From: Polyangiaceae bacterium | GTDB taxonomy: Bacteria; Myxococcota_A; Polyangia; Polyangiales; Polyangiaceae | Reading direction: 5' to 3' | DNA: 64,000 nt | NCBI GenBank assembly: GCA_020846005.1 | Contig: JADLEQ010000107.1 | Span: 82,832-146,831 of the forward strand | Shown: positions 8,941 through 16,606 of the stretch, one piece after another | Layout: each line of letters starts with the position of its first letter | Position numbering within the stretch: the stretch's first letter is position 1 | Program-made: the position numbers and the translations under genes | Notes under the pieces: generated by a model | The model's database searches: none | Seen by the model: only the letters and a program-made list of their open reading frames with translations | Told to the model about the DNA's origin: nothing

Positions 8941-9927
8941 AGGAACGACGCGCAGCATAGCGGAGCCAAGAGCGCGCGCAGAGCCGCGGTCGTGGGCGCG
9001 GGGGGCTTCCTCGGGGCTCGCCTGGCGGCGGGCCTCGCCCAGCGCGGTTGGGCCGTCCGCGGCCTGGTGCGCCGACCCGGAGTCCGGGTCTCCGGGGTGG
9101 AGCTGGTGCGCGGCGACGCCGCCGATCCCGAGGCAGTCGCGCGGGTCGCGAGCGGCGCGGACTGCGTGTTCGTCGTGGCGGCGTGGGTGCATCGGCGAGC
9201 CCGCGGCGCAGAAGCGGCCGCCGCGTGCTTCGCCGCGAACGCGTCGATCGCCCGAGCCTCGGCCGAGGCGCTCTCGAGCTCGGTTCGCCCGTGGCGAACG
9301 GTGTATGTCAGCACGAGCGCGGTCTATGGAACCCGTTTCCTCCAAGCCAGGGAGACGGATCCGTGTCACCCGGCGACTCCGTACGCGGAAGGGAAGCTCG
9401 CCGGGGAGCGCCTGATCCTCGAGGCGGCGCGCTCGGCCGGGTTGCCTGCCGTCGTCCTGCGCCCTAGCTCGATCGTGGGGCCGGCGGCGCCTGGCAACGT
9501 GCCGCTGCTGCGCCGCGCGAGCGCCCTCGGGTGGCTGCCGCTGCCCGGGGGCGGGGGCGCGCCGAAGTCGATGGTGCACGTCGACACCGTCGTGGAGGCG
9601 TGCGCGAGAGTCGCCGTCGTGCCGCTACGACACGGGACGGTCCTGAACCTCGCGGACCCGGCGCCGGTGACCCCCCGCGAGGTCGCGCTCGCGCTAGCCG
9701 CGTCCAGGGGCGACCGCCTACGAGTGACCTCCCTCCCTGTGGGCGCGGCTCGGCTCGTCACCCGGACCTGGGACTCGACCCTCGGTGGGCGCGCGGGGAT
9801 CCCCCCCCTGGGAGCGTTCCTGGACACGTGGCTCGCGCCCGCCGTGGTCGACGTGGGCGCGAGTCGCGCCCGACTGGGGGACTATGTGGTGCTCGGCGCG
9901 CTCGAGTCGCTCGGGCAAGATGCGTAG
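8938..9927 (+). CDS. NAD-dependent sugar epimerase/dehydratase (extended SDR)
   Basis: Encodes 329 aa from ATG 8938, with an in-frame ATG 6 nt upstream. The cofactor motif VVGAGGFLGARLAAGL is near the N-terminus. STSAVYGT and YAEGKLAGERL give the catalytic Ser/Thr and Tyr-x3-Lys, and VLRPSSIVGP follows. This is the NAD(P)-dependent epimerase/dehydratase fold, acting on a nucleotide sugar or lipid-linked sugar, as WbpV or Gne do next to WecA-type transferases. The next gene is the initiating transferase at 10024. An in-frame start downstream of 8938 would also preserve the Rossmann motif and would remove the CATG overlap. Confidence 0.82.
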   Translation: MRNDAQHSGAKSARRAAVVGAGGFLGARLAAGLAQRGWAVRGLVRRPGVRVSGVELVRGDAADPEAVARVASGADCVFVVAAWVHRRARGAEAAAACFAANASIARASAEALSSSVRPWRTVYVSTSAVYGTRFLQARETDPCHPATPYAEGKLAGERLILEAARSAGLPAVVLRPSSIVGPAAPGNVPLLRRASALGWLPLPGGGGAPKSMVHVDTVVEACARVAVVPLRHGTVLNLADPAPVTPREVALALAASRGDRLRVTSLPVGAARLVTRTWDSTLGGRAGIPPLGAFLDTWLAPAVVDVGASRARLGDYVVLGALESLGQDA

Positions 9928-10023
9928 CGGACTCGGTGGATGCCGGCAGCCCCGTGCGGGGGCGCTCCGGCAGCGGAGGCGGTGCCGCGCAGCGCTGCCG
10001 TCTGGTACGGTGCGGGCGCCGCG

Positions 10024-11016
10024 ATGATCGTCCCTGCGCTCGTAGCCTTCGTAGTCGGCACCACCGGAACGTGGGCTTGGAGGGGGTACGCGCGCCGCGC
10101 GATGCTCGACCTCCCCGGGGCACGCAGCTCGCACACCGCGCCGACACCTCGAGGCGGCGGTGTCGGCGCGCTGGGCGGCCTGGCCGCGGGGGTGGTGACC
10201 TCCATCCTGCGAGGGGAGGCCGGCTCGCGGGCGCTCCTCCTCGCCGCGGCGACGGCGCTCCTGCCGCTCGCTGGCGTCAGCCTCGTCGACGACGCGCGTG
10301 GGACGAGCGTGCGCGCACGCTACGCGGTGCACGTCGCCGCCGCCGCCGGGGCGGTGGCGTGGTTGGGAGCGGTCGAGCCCGCGTGGCTCCCGGGCGGGGC
10401 GGTCGTCGCCGCCATGATCAGCGCGATCGGCGTCACCGCGCTCGTCAGCTTCTACAACTTCATGGACGGGCTCGACGGACTCGTGGCCGGCTCGGGCGTG
10501 ATCCAGTTCGGCTTCGTCGCCTGCTGGTCCGGGGAGCCGCTCTGGCTCGTCACGGCGGGCGGGCTCCTTGGCTTTCTGGTGTGGAACCGTCCGCCGGCCA
10601 GCATCTTCCTCGGGGACGTGGGCAGCACGGCGATCGGCGCCCTCGCCGGGCTCGCGATCCTCGCGGAGTGGCGCTCGCTCGGTATCCAGCACGCTTGCGT
10701 GGCGCTGCCGATCGTCGGCGACGCCATGTACACTCTCGCGCGGCGCGCGGCGGCACGGCAGAACCTGTTGCGGGCGCACCACAGCCACGTGTACCAGCGC
10801 CTGCTGCGCAGCGGCCTCTCGCACCGAGCGATCTCCGGAGCGTACGCAGCGCTGACGCTGGCTTGCGGCGTGGCGGTGAGCGTCGCGGGGACGATGGGCG
10901 CGGTCGGCGCGAGCGCGGTCGTGCTTGGCGCGCTCGCAGCAGCGGAGCTCCGCATCCTCCGGCGGGGCGTCCCCTTCGTCCGGCCGGCGGCAGCGTCGCC
11001 GGAGGCTGCCCCGTGA
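10024..11016 (+). CDS. Undecaprenyl-phosphate sugar-1-phosphate transferase (WecA/WbpL/MraY family)
   Basis: Encodes 330 aa from ATG 10024. An upstream start at 9940 is open but adds a non-hydrophobic leader. About ten membrane helices are predicted. Family signatures are MLDLPGARSSHTAPTPRGGG, the catalytic loop YNFMDGLDGLVAG with its Asp pair, and RPPASIFLGDVGSTAIG. It transfers a HexNAc-1-phosphate to undecaprenyl phosphate, the first committed step of repeat-unit synthesis at the cytoplasmic membrane. The last bases overlap the GTG of the next glycosyltransferase. With the epimerase before it, the order resembles the wbpV-wbpL pair of O-antigen clusters. Confidence 0.92.
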   Translation: MIVPALVAFVVGTTGTWAWRGYARRAMLDLPGARSSHTAPTPRGGGVGALGGLAAGVVTSILRGEAGSRALLLAAATALLPLAGVSLVDDARGTSVRARYAVHVAAAAGAVAWLGAVEPAWLPGGAVVAAMISAIGVTALVSFYNFMDGLDGLVAGSGVIQFGFVACWSGEPLWLVTAGGLLGFLVWNRPPASIFLGDVGSTAIGALAGLAILAEWRSLGIQHACVALPIVGDAMYTLARRAAARQNLLRAHHSHVYQRLLRSGLSHRAISGAYAALTLACGVAVSVAGTMGAVGASAVVLGALAAAELRILRRGVPFVRPAAASPEAAP

Positions 11017-12170
11017 AGCTCACCCGGCCGCTGCGCGTCGCGCACGTCGCGACGGTGGATCTCACCCTGCGCTACCAGCTCCTCGGGGAGCTACGCCTCG
11101 TCCGCGACGCCGGTCACGACGTGACGCTGCTGTCCGCACGCGGGCCCGACACGACCGAGCTCGAAGCGAGCGGCTTCCGCCACCTCCACGTGCCCTTCAA
11201 TCGGCGGCTCACCCCAGCACGCGATCTCGCCGCGCTCGCGCGACTCGTGGCCCACTTCCGGCGTGAGCGCTTCGATCTGGTCCACGTCCACACGCCGAAG
11301 GCGAGCCTCGTCGGCGCCCTCGCGGCCCGGATGGCCGGAGTCCCCCATGTCGTGGGGACGGCGCACGGGCTCCGCGTTCCGGTTGCCGGGGACCCCGCCA
11401 CGCGCGCGGGCTGGATCGCGGCCGAGCGCGCCATAGCGAGCCTGGTGGACGTGCTGCTCGTCGAGAGCCGCGAGGACGCGGCCGCGGCCCCGCGCCTGGG
11501 GCTCCGCCCGCGCAGGGAGGTCCGCTGGATCGGCGGCGGCATCGACCTGGTTCGATTCTCGCCGTCTGCGCGCGCCGCGGAGCTTCGCGCCGGCGTCCGC
11601 GAGGAGCTCGGGGTCCCACCGGGAGCGCTGGTGGTGGGCTTCGTCGGTCGCCTGGTCGAGGAGAAGGGCGTGCTCGATCTCGTGCGCGCGATCGGCACGG
11701 TACGCCAGCGGATCCCAGGCGCACACGCGCTGATCGTGGGTGCTCCCGACCTCGAGAAGGCGGACGCCGTGCGGGTCACCGCCGGAGTCCGCAGCGGGCC
11801 GCGCGAGGGCTGCACGTTCACCGGACTACGGCACGACGTGGAGCGCCTGCACGCGGCGTTCGATGTGTTCTGCCTGCCTTCACGACGGGAGGGCCTCCCG
11901 CGCGTAGCGATGGAGGCGGCTGCTATGGGCGTGCCGTCCGTCCTGAGTGACGTGCGCGGTTGCCGCGAGATCGTCGACGAAGGCGTGGAGGGCCTGCTCG
12001 TGCCCCCGGGGGACGTCCCTGCGCTCGCCGGCGCGCTCGAGCGGCTGCTGACGGACGCCGCCCTCGCCCAGCGGCTTGGGGCAGCGGCGCGGGAACGTGC
12101 GCTGCGCCAGTTCGACGAACGCGCGGCTGCGGCGCGGATCGTGGCGGTCTACGCCGAGCTCGCCGGGTGA
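11013..12170 (+). CDS. Glycosyltransferase group 1 (GT4)
   Basis: Encodes 385 aa. I place the start at the GTG inside GTGA at 11013, just before KLTRPLRVAHVATVDLTLRY; the longer open frame upstream is a shadow. The motifs FDLVHVHTPKASLVGALAARMAGVPHVVGTAHG and VGFVGRLVEEKGVLDLVRAI mark the two GT-B domains. CLPSRREGLPRVAMEAAAMGVPSVLSDVRGC is the EX7E donor motif. It is similar in layout to PglA/Cps4F-type enzymes that add the second sugar to a HexNAc-PP-undecaprenol. The 3' end overlaps the convergent 12149-13588 gene by 22 nt. Confidence 0.92.
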   Translation: MKLTRPLRVAHVATVDLTLRYQLLGELRLVRDAGHDVTLLSARGPDTTELEASGFRHLHVPFNRRLTPARDLAALARLVAHFRRERFDLVHVHTPKASLVGALAARMAGVPHVVGTAHGLRVPVAGDPATRAGWIAAERAIASLVDVLLVESREDAAAAPRLGLRPRREVRWIGGGIDLVRFSPSARAAELRAGVREELGVPPGALVVGFVGRLVEEKGVLDLVRAIGTVRQRIPGAHALIVGAPDLEKADAVRVTAGVRSGPREGCTFTGLRHDVERLHAAFDVFCLPSRREGLPRVAMEAAAMGVPSVLSDVRGCREIVDEGVEGLLVPPGDVPALAGALERLLTDAALAQRLGAAARERALRQFDERAAAARIVAVYAELAG

Positions 12171-13588
12171 GCGCGCCCCGTCGCGGACGCCCCGATGGCG
12201 TCGGCGATGGCGCGTACGTTTCCAGGCTGCAGCACGGCAGGGAACGTATTCGGGTTCTTCATGAAGCCCGGGAAGGAGGTCTCCCGAATGGCCGACACGA
12301 GCGCGTAGACGGGCGTCATGTCCGCCGGTTCAGGCCGGACCGCACGCGCAAGGAGCGCGCCCCAGTCATCCTTCGGCAGCGCCCCCGCCCGGAACACCGT
12401 GGGCACGACATTGTAGAAGACGTCCCCGAACGTCACCACCGGCTTCCCTAGTAGGAGCCCCTCCCATCCCATCGTTCCCGTGATGACCGCGACCGCTGCG
12501 GCGCCCCTCACCAACTCCCAGCCGTCCACGTCCGGGCCCAGGAGCCTTACGCCGAACGTGTCACGGATCCTCCTGAGCTCCGCCAGCGGCCGGCGACCGC
12601 GGTTGCTCAGGTGATCCTTGACCCACAGGCGGTGACCCGCGGGGAGGCTCTTCGCCAAGTCCTCGATGAGCGCCGCCTGGTCCAAGTAGTACGGCGCCTG
12701 CACCAAGGTAGATGCTTCCGGCTGGAAGTGGATGGGATAGAGGACATACCGCTCGCCGTGCGCGGGCGCTTCGTACAGACGAGTCGCCGCCGCCCAGCGC
12801 ATGCGCACCAGGCGAGTGGCGCGGTGGGCGACCATCGTCGTCGGCGAGGTCACGGTGGGGTCACGACGGTCCGCGGCCCACCGGGCGGTGAACTCCCACA
12901 GCCGCCCGGCGTCGGCCGTCTCGAGACCGGGGACTCGCGCCCGCGTCTCCATGCCGGTCGGCCGTGAAGGCCGGGCGCGGAACTCGGCGACCCATCGCTC
13001 CGCCGCGCCGCGCTGTTCGGCGTCGAGGCCCCCGGCCATGAACTGCGCGAAGCGGGCGTTCGTGCGCTCCCACCGTTGCAGACCGGAGGCATAGACGCTG
13101 AGCCGGTTCGGGAGCCGCGCGCTCCCCACGCACCAGAACGGGATCCCCTGCCTGCGCGCCTCGGCGAAGCAGAGGTAGCTGCTCAGGCAGGAGATGTCCT
13201 CGGTGAAGACGAAGTCCGGTCGCGCGGACTGGAGCGCCGCCTCGAACTCCCTGATCAGGACCTCGGCGAGCCTCATCACCTGACGCCAGGACCGCCCAGC
13301 GAGGAGGTGTCGTTCGGCATGCACCATCCGGGCCAGCGAGATGCCGTATTCGCGCTCGCGCGCTTCCAGGAACCCCAGGTCCGGCTCGTCCCGCGCCGCG
13401 CGAGGGAGCACATCGCGGGTGAACACGACCAGCGGGTCGAACCGGACGGGGCCCGCGGCCAGGAAACGCTGCTGCCAGGTTCCCCAGGCGAACCCCGAGA
13501 ACTCGGCCACACCCCATCGGGCGCGCAGCTCGGCCGCGACGGGCGCGAAGAGCTTCTCGTGGACGGAGACGAAGCAGAAGGCTCGCAT
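12149..13588 (-). CDS. Capsule_synth-family (KpsC/KpsS/LipB-like) polysaccharide biosynthesis protein
   Basis: Encodes 479 aa starting at MRAFCFVSVHEKLFAPVAAE. The C-terminal third contains HRLWVKDHLSNRGRRP, ITGTMGWEGLLLGKPVV and TFGDVFYN, which match the conserved core of the capsular polysaccharide synthesis family whose best-known members are KpsS/KpsC transferases. The middle holds the acceptor-like Rossmann half (DFVFTEDISCLSSYLCFAEARRQGIPF). It begins at the TGATG overlap with neuA, so the two are tightly coupled, which suggests that it handles the CMP-activated sugar made by NeuA. That link is an inference. Confidence 0.75.
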   Translation of the reverse strand: MRAFCFVSVHEKLFAPVAAELRARWGVAEFSGFAWGTWQQRFLAAGPVRFDPLVVFTRDVLPRAARDEPDLGFLEAREREYGISLARMVHAERHLLAGRSWRQVMRLAEVLIREFEAALQSARPDFVFTEDISCLSSYLCFAEARRQGIPFWCVGSARLPNRLSVYASGLQRWERTNARFAQFMAGGLDAEQRGAAERWVAEFRARPSRPTGMETRARVPGLETADAGRLWEFTARWAADRRDPTVTSPTTMVAHRATRLVRMRWAAATRLYEAPAHGERYVLYPIHFQPEASTLVQAPYYLDQAALIEDLAKSLPAGHRLWVKDHLSNRGRRPLAELRRIRDTFGVRLLGPDVDGWELVRGAAAVAVITGTMGWEGLLLGKPVVTFGDVFYNVVPTVFRAGALPKDDWGALLARAVRPEPADMTPVYALVSAIRETSFPGFMKNPNTFPAVLQPGNVRAIADAIGASATGRAHPASSA

Positions 13589-14280
13589 CAGCCGTCCGCG
13601 CGCAGCAGCGCCTCGGCTCGATCGAAGTCCGCCAGCGTGTCCAGGTTCACCGAACGGTCCACCGGTACGGGGACTCCGAGCACTCGATCCCCGTAGAGGC
13701 TTCCGCCGTCCACCACCCGGGTCTGCGTCACGTAGACGGAACCGGATCTGTGCCAGGCGGGCGCGAGCTCTTGCCGCCGAGGGACGGGGCTGGAGCGGCC
13801 GGTGGCCAACCGGAGCGCGGCCGCGGGCTCGCCAAGCCAGACCCAGTCGGGGTGGTACGCGTGCGGCACGGCGTGCACCGTCATGACGCAATCGGCGCCC
13901 GTGCGCTCGAGGAGCGCGACGCAGTCGTCGATTTCGCCAGGCCCGCGGAGCGGGCTCGTCGGCTGGAGGAGGCAGACGGCGTCGAAGCGCTCGCCGCCCT
14001 CGCGGAGCGCGGCCAGCGCGTGCGCGACGACGGGGAGGGTCGGGGTCGCGTCCGCCGCCAGTTCGGCGGGGCGGAGGAAAGGCACAGCGAGCCCGAGGGC
14101 GCGGCCAACCTCGGCGATCTCGTCGTCGTCCGTGGACAGCACGACGCGCGCCAGAGTGGCGGCAGCGAGCGCAGCCTCGGCGGTGTACGCGAGCAGCGGG
14201 CGGCCTCCGAGGAGTCGCAGGTTCTTCCGCGGAACGCCGCGGGAGCCGCCGCGAGCGGGGACGAGACCGAGGACACGCAT
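13588..14280 (-). CDS. neuA: CMP-nonulosonate (acylneuraminate) cytidylyltransferase
   Basis: Encodes 230 aa. The N-terminal VLGLVPARGGSRGVPRKNLRL is the CTP-binding motif (ARxGSxxxxxKN). VLSTDDDEIAEVGRALG, CLLQPTSPLRGPGEIDDCV and the C-terminal SVNLDTLADFDRAEALL are family hallmarks (LQPTSPLR and the NID/D metal site). It activates Neu5Ac or a relative such as legionaminate with CTP. It stands divergent from neuB across an 86-bp gap and couples to the Capsule_synth gene by a TGATG overlap. The exact sugar cannot be told from this gene. Confidence 0.93.
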   Translation of the reverse strand: MRVLGLVPARGGSRGVPRKNLRLLGGRPLLAYTAEAALAAATLARVVLSTDDDEIAEVGRALGLAVPFLRPAELAADATPTLPVVAHALAALREGGERFDAVCLLQPTSPLRGPGEIDDCVALLERTGADCVMTVHAVPHAYHPDWVWLGEPAAALRLATGRSSPVPRRQELAPAWHRSGSVYVTQTRVVDGGSLYGDRVLGVPVPVDRSVNLDTLADFDRAEALLRADG

Positions 14281-14366
14281 CGCGAGCGTCGTGCACGGTA
14301 CCCGGTGGCCTTCGCCCGCGCAATCCCGTGGCCGTCTGCCTCGACGCGTGGTATCCGGCGCGGCCG
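14281..14366. promoter_or_regulatory. Divergent neuA/neuB promoter region
   Basis: This 86-bp gap separates the neuA start (minus) from the preferred neuB ATG. It must drive both arms of the nonulosonate genes. I see no clear promoter hexamers. Confidence 0.3.
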
Positions 14367-15395
14367 ATGGAACGCGCCGAGGCGCAGGATGCCGGCTGCC
14401 TCGTCATCGGCGAGGTGGCGCAGGCGCATGACGGGAGCCTGGGCTTCGCGCACGCCTTCATCGACGCTGTGGCCGCGGCCGGCGCGGGCGCCGTCAAGTT
14501 CCAGACTCACATCGCGGCCGCCGAGAGCACCCCGGCCGAGCCCTGGCGGGTGAAGTTCAGCCCGCAAGACGATTCCCGCTTCGCGTACTGGCGACGCATG
14601 GAGTTCACCGCCGACCAGTGGGCCGGGCTGGCGCGCCACGCGGAGGCCGCGGGGCTCCTCTTCCTGAGCTCGCCCTTCTCCGGCGAAGCAGTGGCGCTCC
14701 TCGACCGCCTCGGCATGAAGATGTGGAAACTCGCGTCGGGCGAGCTCGACAACCCCTTCGTCGTCGATCCCATCCTCGCGACCGGTAAGCCCATCCTGGC
14801 GTCGACCGGCATGTCGAGCTGGGCCGACCTCGACGCAAGTGTCGAGCGTTTCCGCCGCTCGCGCGTCGCGTTCACGCTGCTCCAGTGCACCTCGGAGTAC
14901 CCCTGCCCGCCGGAGCGCGTCGGCCTGAACATCATGCAGGAGCTGGGCACCCGATACGGAGCGCCGGTGGGCCTCTCGGACCACTCCGGGACGCCTTTCC
15001 CCTCGCTCGCGGCCGTGGCTCTCGGTGCGTCCGTGGTCGAGGTGCATGTCACCTTCAGCCGAGCCGCCTTCGGGCCCGACGTGCCAGCGAGCATCACCTT
15101 CCCAGAGCTTCAAGAGCTGGTCCGCGGGGTCCGATTCCTCGAGCAGGCTCGCCGTGCGCCGGTGGACAAGGACGCGGCAGCGGAGCGCCTCGCGCCGACA
15201 CGCCGGATCTTCGGCAAGAGCCTCGTCGCGGCCCGGGATCTGGAGGCGGGCACCTCGTTGACCCGCAGCGATCTCGACGCCCGCAAGCCGGGCATCGGGC
15301 TGGCAGCCAGCGTGGTGGACACGGTGATCGGGCGGCGCCTCACGCGGGCGGTGCGAGCCGGGGAGCACCTCGTGCCGGAGGATCTCGCGCCGTGA
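14367..15395 (+). CDS. neuB: N-acetylneuraminate (nonulosonate) synthase
   Basis: Encodes 342 aa from ATG 14367 (MERAEAQDAGCLVIGEVAQAHDG). An ATG 39 nt upstream is open but adds a leader unlike the family. The NeuB TIM barrel shows AGAGAVKFQTH, WKLASGEL, PILASTGMSSW, LLQCTSEYPCPPE, VGLSDHSGT and VVEVHVTFSR. A C-terminal SAF/antifreeze-like domain (RRIFGKSLVAARDLEAGTSL) caps the active site. It condenses PEP with ManNAc or a 2,4-diacetamido sugar. It is followed by neuC through a GTGA overlap. It could equally be a legionaminate synthase, since a 4,6-dehydratase lies in the same locus. Confidence 0.93.
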   Translation: MERAEAQDAGCLVIGEVAQAHDGSLGFAHAFIDAVAAAGAGAVKFQTHIAAAESTPAEPWRVKFSPQDDSRFAYWRRMEFTADQWAGLARHAEAAGLLFLSSPFSGEAVALLDRLGMKMWKLASGELDNPFVVDPILATGKPILASTGMSSWADLDASVERFRRSRVAFTLLQCTSEYPCPPERVGLNIMQELGTRYGAPVGLSDHSGTPFPSLAAVALGASVVEVHVTFSRAAFGPDVPASITFPELQELVRGVRFLEQARRAPVDKDAAAERLAPTRRIFGKSLVAARDLEAGTSLTRSDLDARKPGIGLAASVVDTVIGRRLTRAVRAGEHLVPEDLAP

Positions 15396-16549
15396 GCCGC
15401 CGCCGGATCTGTGTGGTCGTCACCGCGCGCCCGAGCTACAGCCGCATCAAGACGGCGCTCCTCGCCATCCATGAGCACGGCGACCTGGAGCTCGAGCTGG
15501 TCGTTGCCGCGTCCGCCCTCATTGATCGCTACGGCGGCGTGGTGCGCCAGATCGAGCGAGATGGGCTGCCCGTGGCGCATCGCGTCCACATGCTGGTGGA
15601 CGGCGAGAGCCCGGTCGCGATGGCGAAGACCACGGGGCTCGGGATCATCGAGCTCTCGACGGTCTTCCACCACCTCGCCCCGGATTTCGTCGTTACTGTG
15701 GCCGACCGCTACGAGACGCTCGCGACCGCCGTCGCCGCCTCGTACCAGAACCTGCCGCTGGTTCACGTTCAAGGGGGCGAGGTCACTGGTTCCATCGACG
15801 AGAAGGTCCGCCATTCCATCACGAAGCTCGCGGACGCCCACCTGGTCGCATCGGAGGGCGCCGCCGAGCGGGTGCGACGCATGGGCGAGCGGCCCGAGTC
15901 GATCTTCGTCACGGGCTGTCCCTCGATCGATCTGGCGGCCGCCGTGCGCGAGTCCCCGGCGCTCGATTTCGACGTATTCGAGCGCTATGGCGGGGTCGGT
16001 GCGCAGCTCGACCTGTCGGGCGGCTACCTCGTAGTCCTGCAGCACCCCGTGACGACCGAGCATGACCTGGCGCTCGAGCACGTGTCGGCGACGCTCGAGG
16101 CGGTGTCGCGCGTGGGTCTCCCGACGCTCTGGTTCTGGCCCAACCCAGACGCGGGATCCGACGGCACCTCTAAGGGGCTGAGGCGCTACCGGGAGCAGCA
16201 TCGGCCAGCGTGGCTTCACTTCTTCCGGAACATGGCGCCAGATGATTTCCTCCGGTTATTGTTGGGGGCCGCGTGCCTCGTGGGCAACTCCAGCGTCGGG
16301 ATTCGGGAGTGCAGCTTCTTGGGCGTCCCGGTCGTCAACATCGGGTCGCGTCAGGCGGGGCGCGAGCGCGGCGGCAACGTCCTCGATGTCCCTCACTCTC
16401 CGGGGCAGATCGAAGCGGCCATCCGCGATCACCTGGCTCGCCCTCGCCCCAGCGAGGACCACCTCTACGGCGACGGCCGCGCGGGCAGCCGCATCGCCGA
16501 CCGCCTCGCCGTCCTCACCCCCACCTTCGAGAAACGCATCGCGTACTGA
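15392..16549 (+). CDS. neuC: UDP-GlcNAc 2-epimerase, hydrolysing (NeuC/LegG type)
   Basis: Encodes 385 aa from the GTG in GTGA overlapping neuB. The sequence has VVVTARPSYSRIKTALLAI, VTVADRYETLATAVAASY, LPLVHVQGGEVTGSIDEKVRHSITKLADAHL, FVTGCPSIDL, then LVGNSSVGIRECSFLGVP and VNIGSRQAGRERGGNVLDVP. These track closely with NeuC, which turns UDP-GlcNAc (or UDP-diNAcBac in LegG) into free ManNAc (or its 4-amino derivative) plus UDP. With neuA and neuB it completes a nonulosonate pathway. Confidence 0.93.
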   Translation: MSRRRICVVVTARPSYSRIKTALLAIHEHGDLELELVVAASALIDRYGGVVRQIERDGLPVAHRVHMLVDGESPVAMAKTTGLGIIELSTVFHHLAPDFVVTVADRYETLATAVAASYQNLPLVHVQGGEVTGSIDEKVRHSITKLADAHLVASEGAAERVRRMGERPESIFVTGCPSIDLAAAVRESPALDFDVFERYGGVGAQLDLSGGYLVVLQHPVTTEHDLALEHVSATLEAVSRVGLPTLWFWPNPDAGSDGTSKGLRRYREQHRPAWLHFFRNMAPDDFLRLLLGAACLVGNSSVGIRECSFLGVPVVNIGSRQAGRERGGNVLDVPHSPGQIEAAIRDHLARPRPSEDHLYGDGRAGSRIADRLAVLTPTFEKRIAY

Positions 16550-16552
16550 ACC

Positions 16553-16606
16553 ATGACCGAGTCCGCCTCCCTCATCTCCTCGCTCCGCGTCCAGGTCCAG
16601 CCGTGA
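16553..16606 (+). CDS. Possible 17-residue mini-ORF linking neuC to the sugar dehydrogenase gene
   Basis: ATG at 16553 opens MTESASLISSLRVQVQP and its TGA stop lies inside the GTGA that starts the next gene. It begins 3 nt after the neuC stop. It may serve only to carry ribosomes to the GTG at 16603, or may be chance. No homology is claimed. Confidence 0.25.
   Translation: MTESASLISSLRVQVQP

Noticed and set aside
7824..9314. 496-residue version of the glycosyltransferase
   Set aside because: The first 125 residues are Arg/Ala-rich, lack family similarity and overlap the opposite epimerase gene. The family start is ATG 8939.
12149..14497. 782-residue version of the Capsule_synth gene
   Set aside because: The N-terminal 303 residues are antisense or out of frame over neuA and neuB. 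The coupled ATG at 13588 fits the family.
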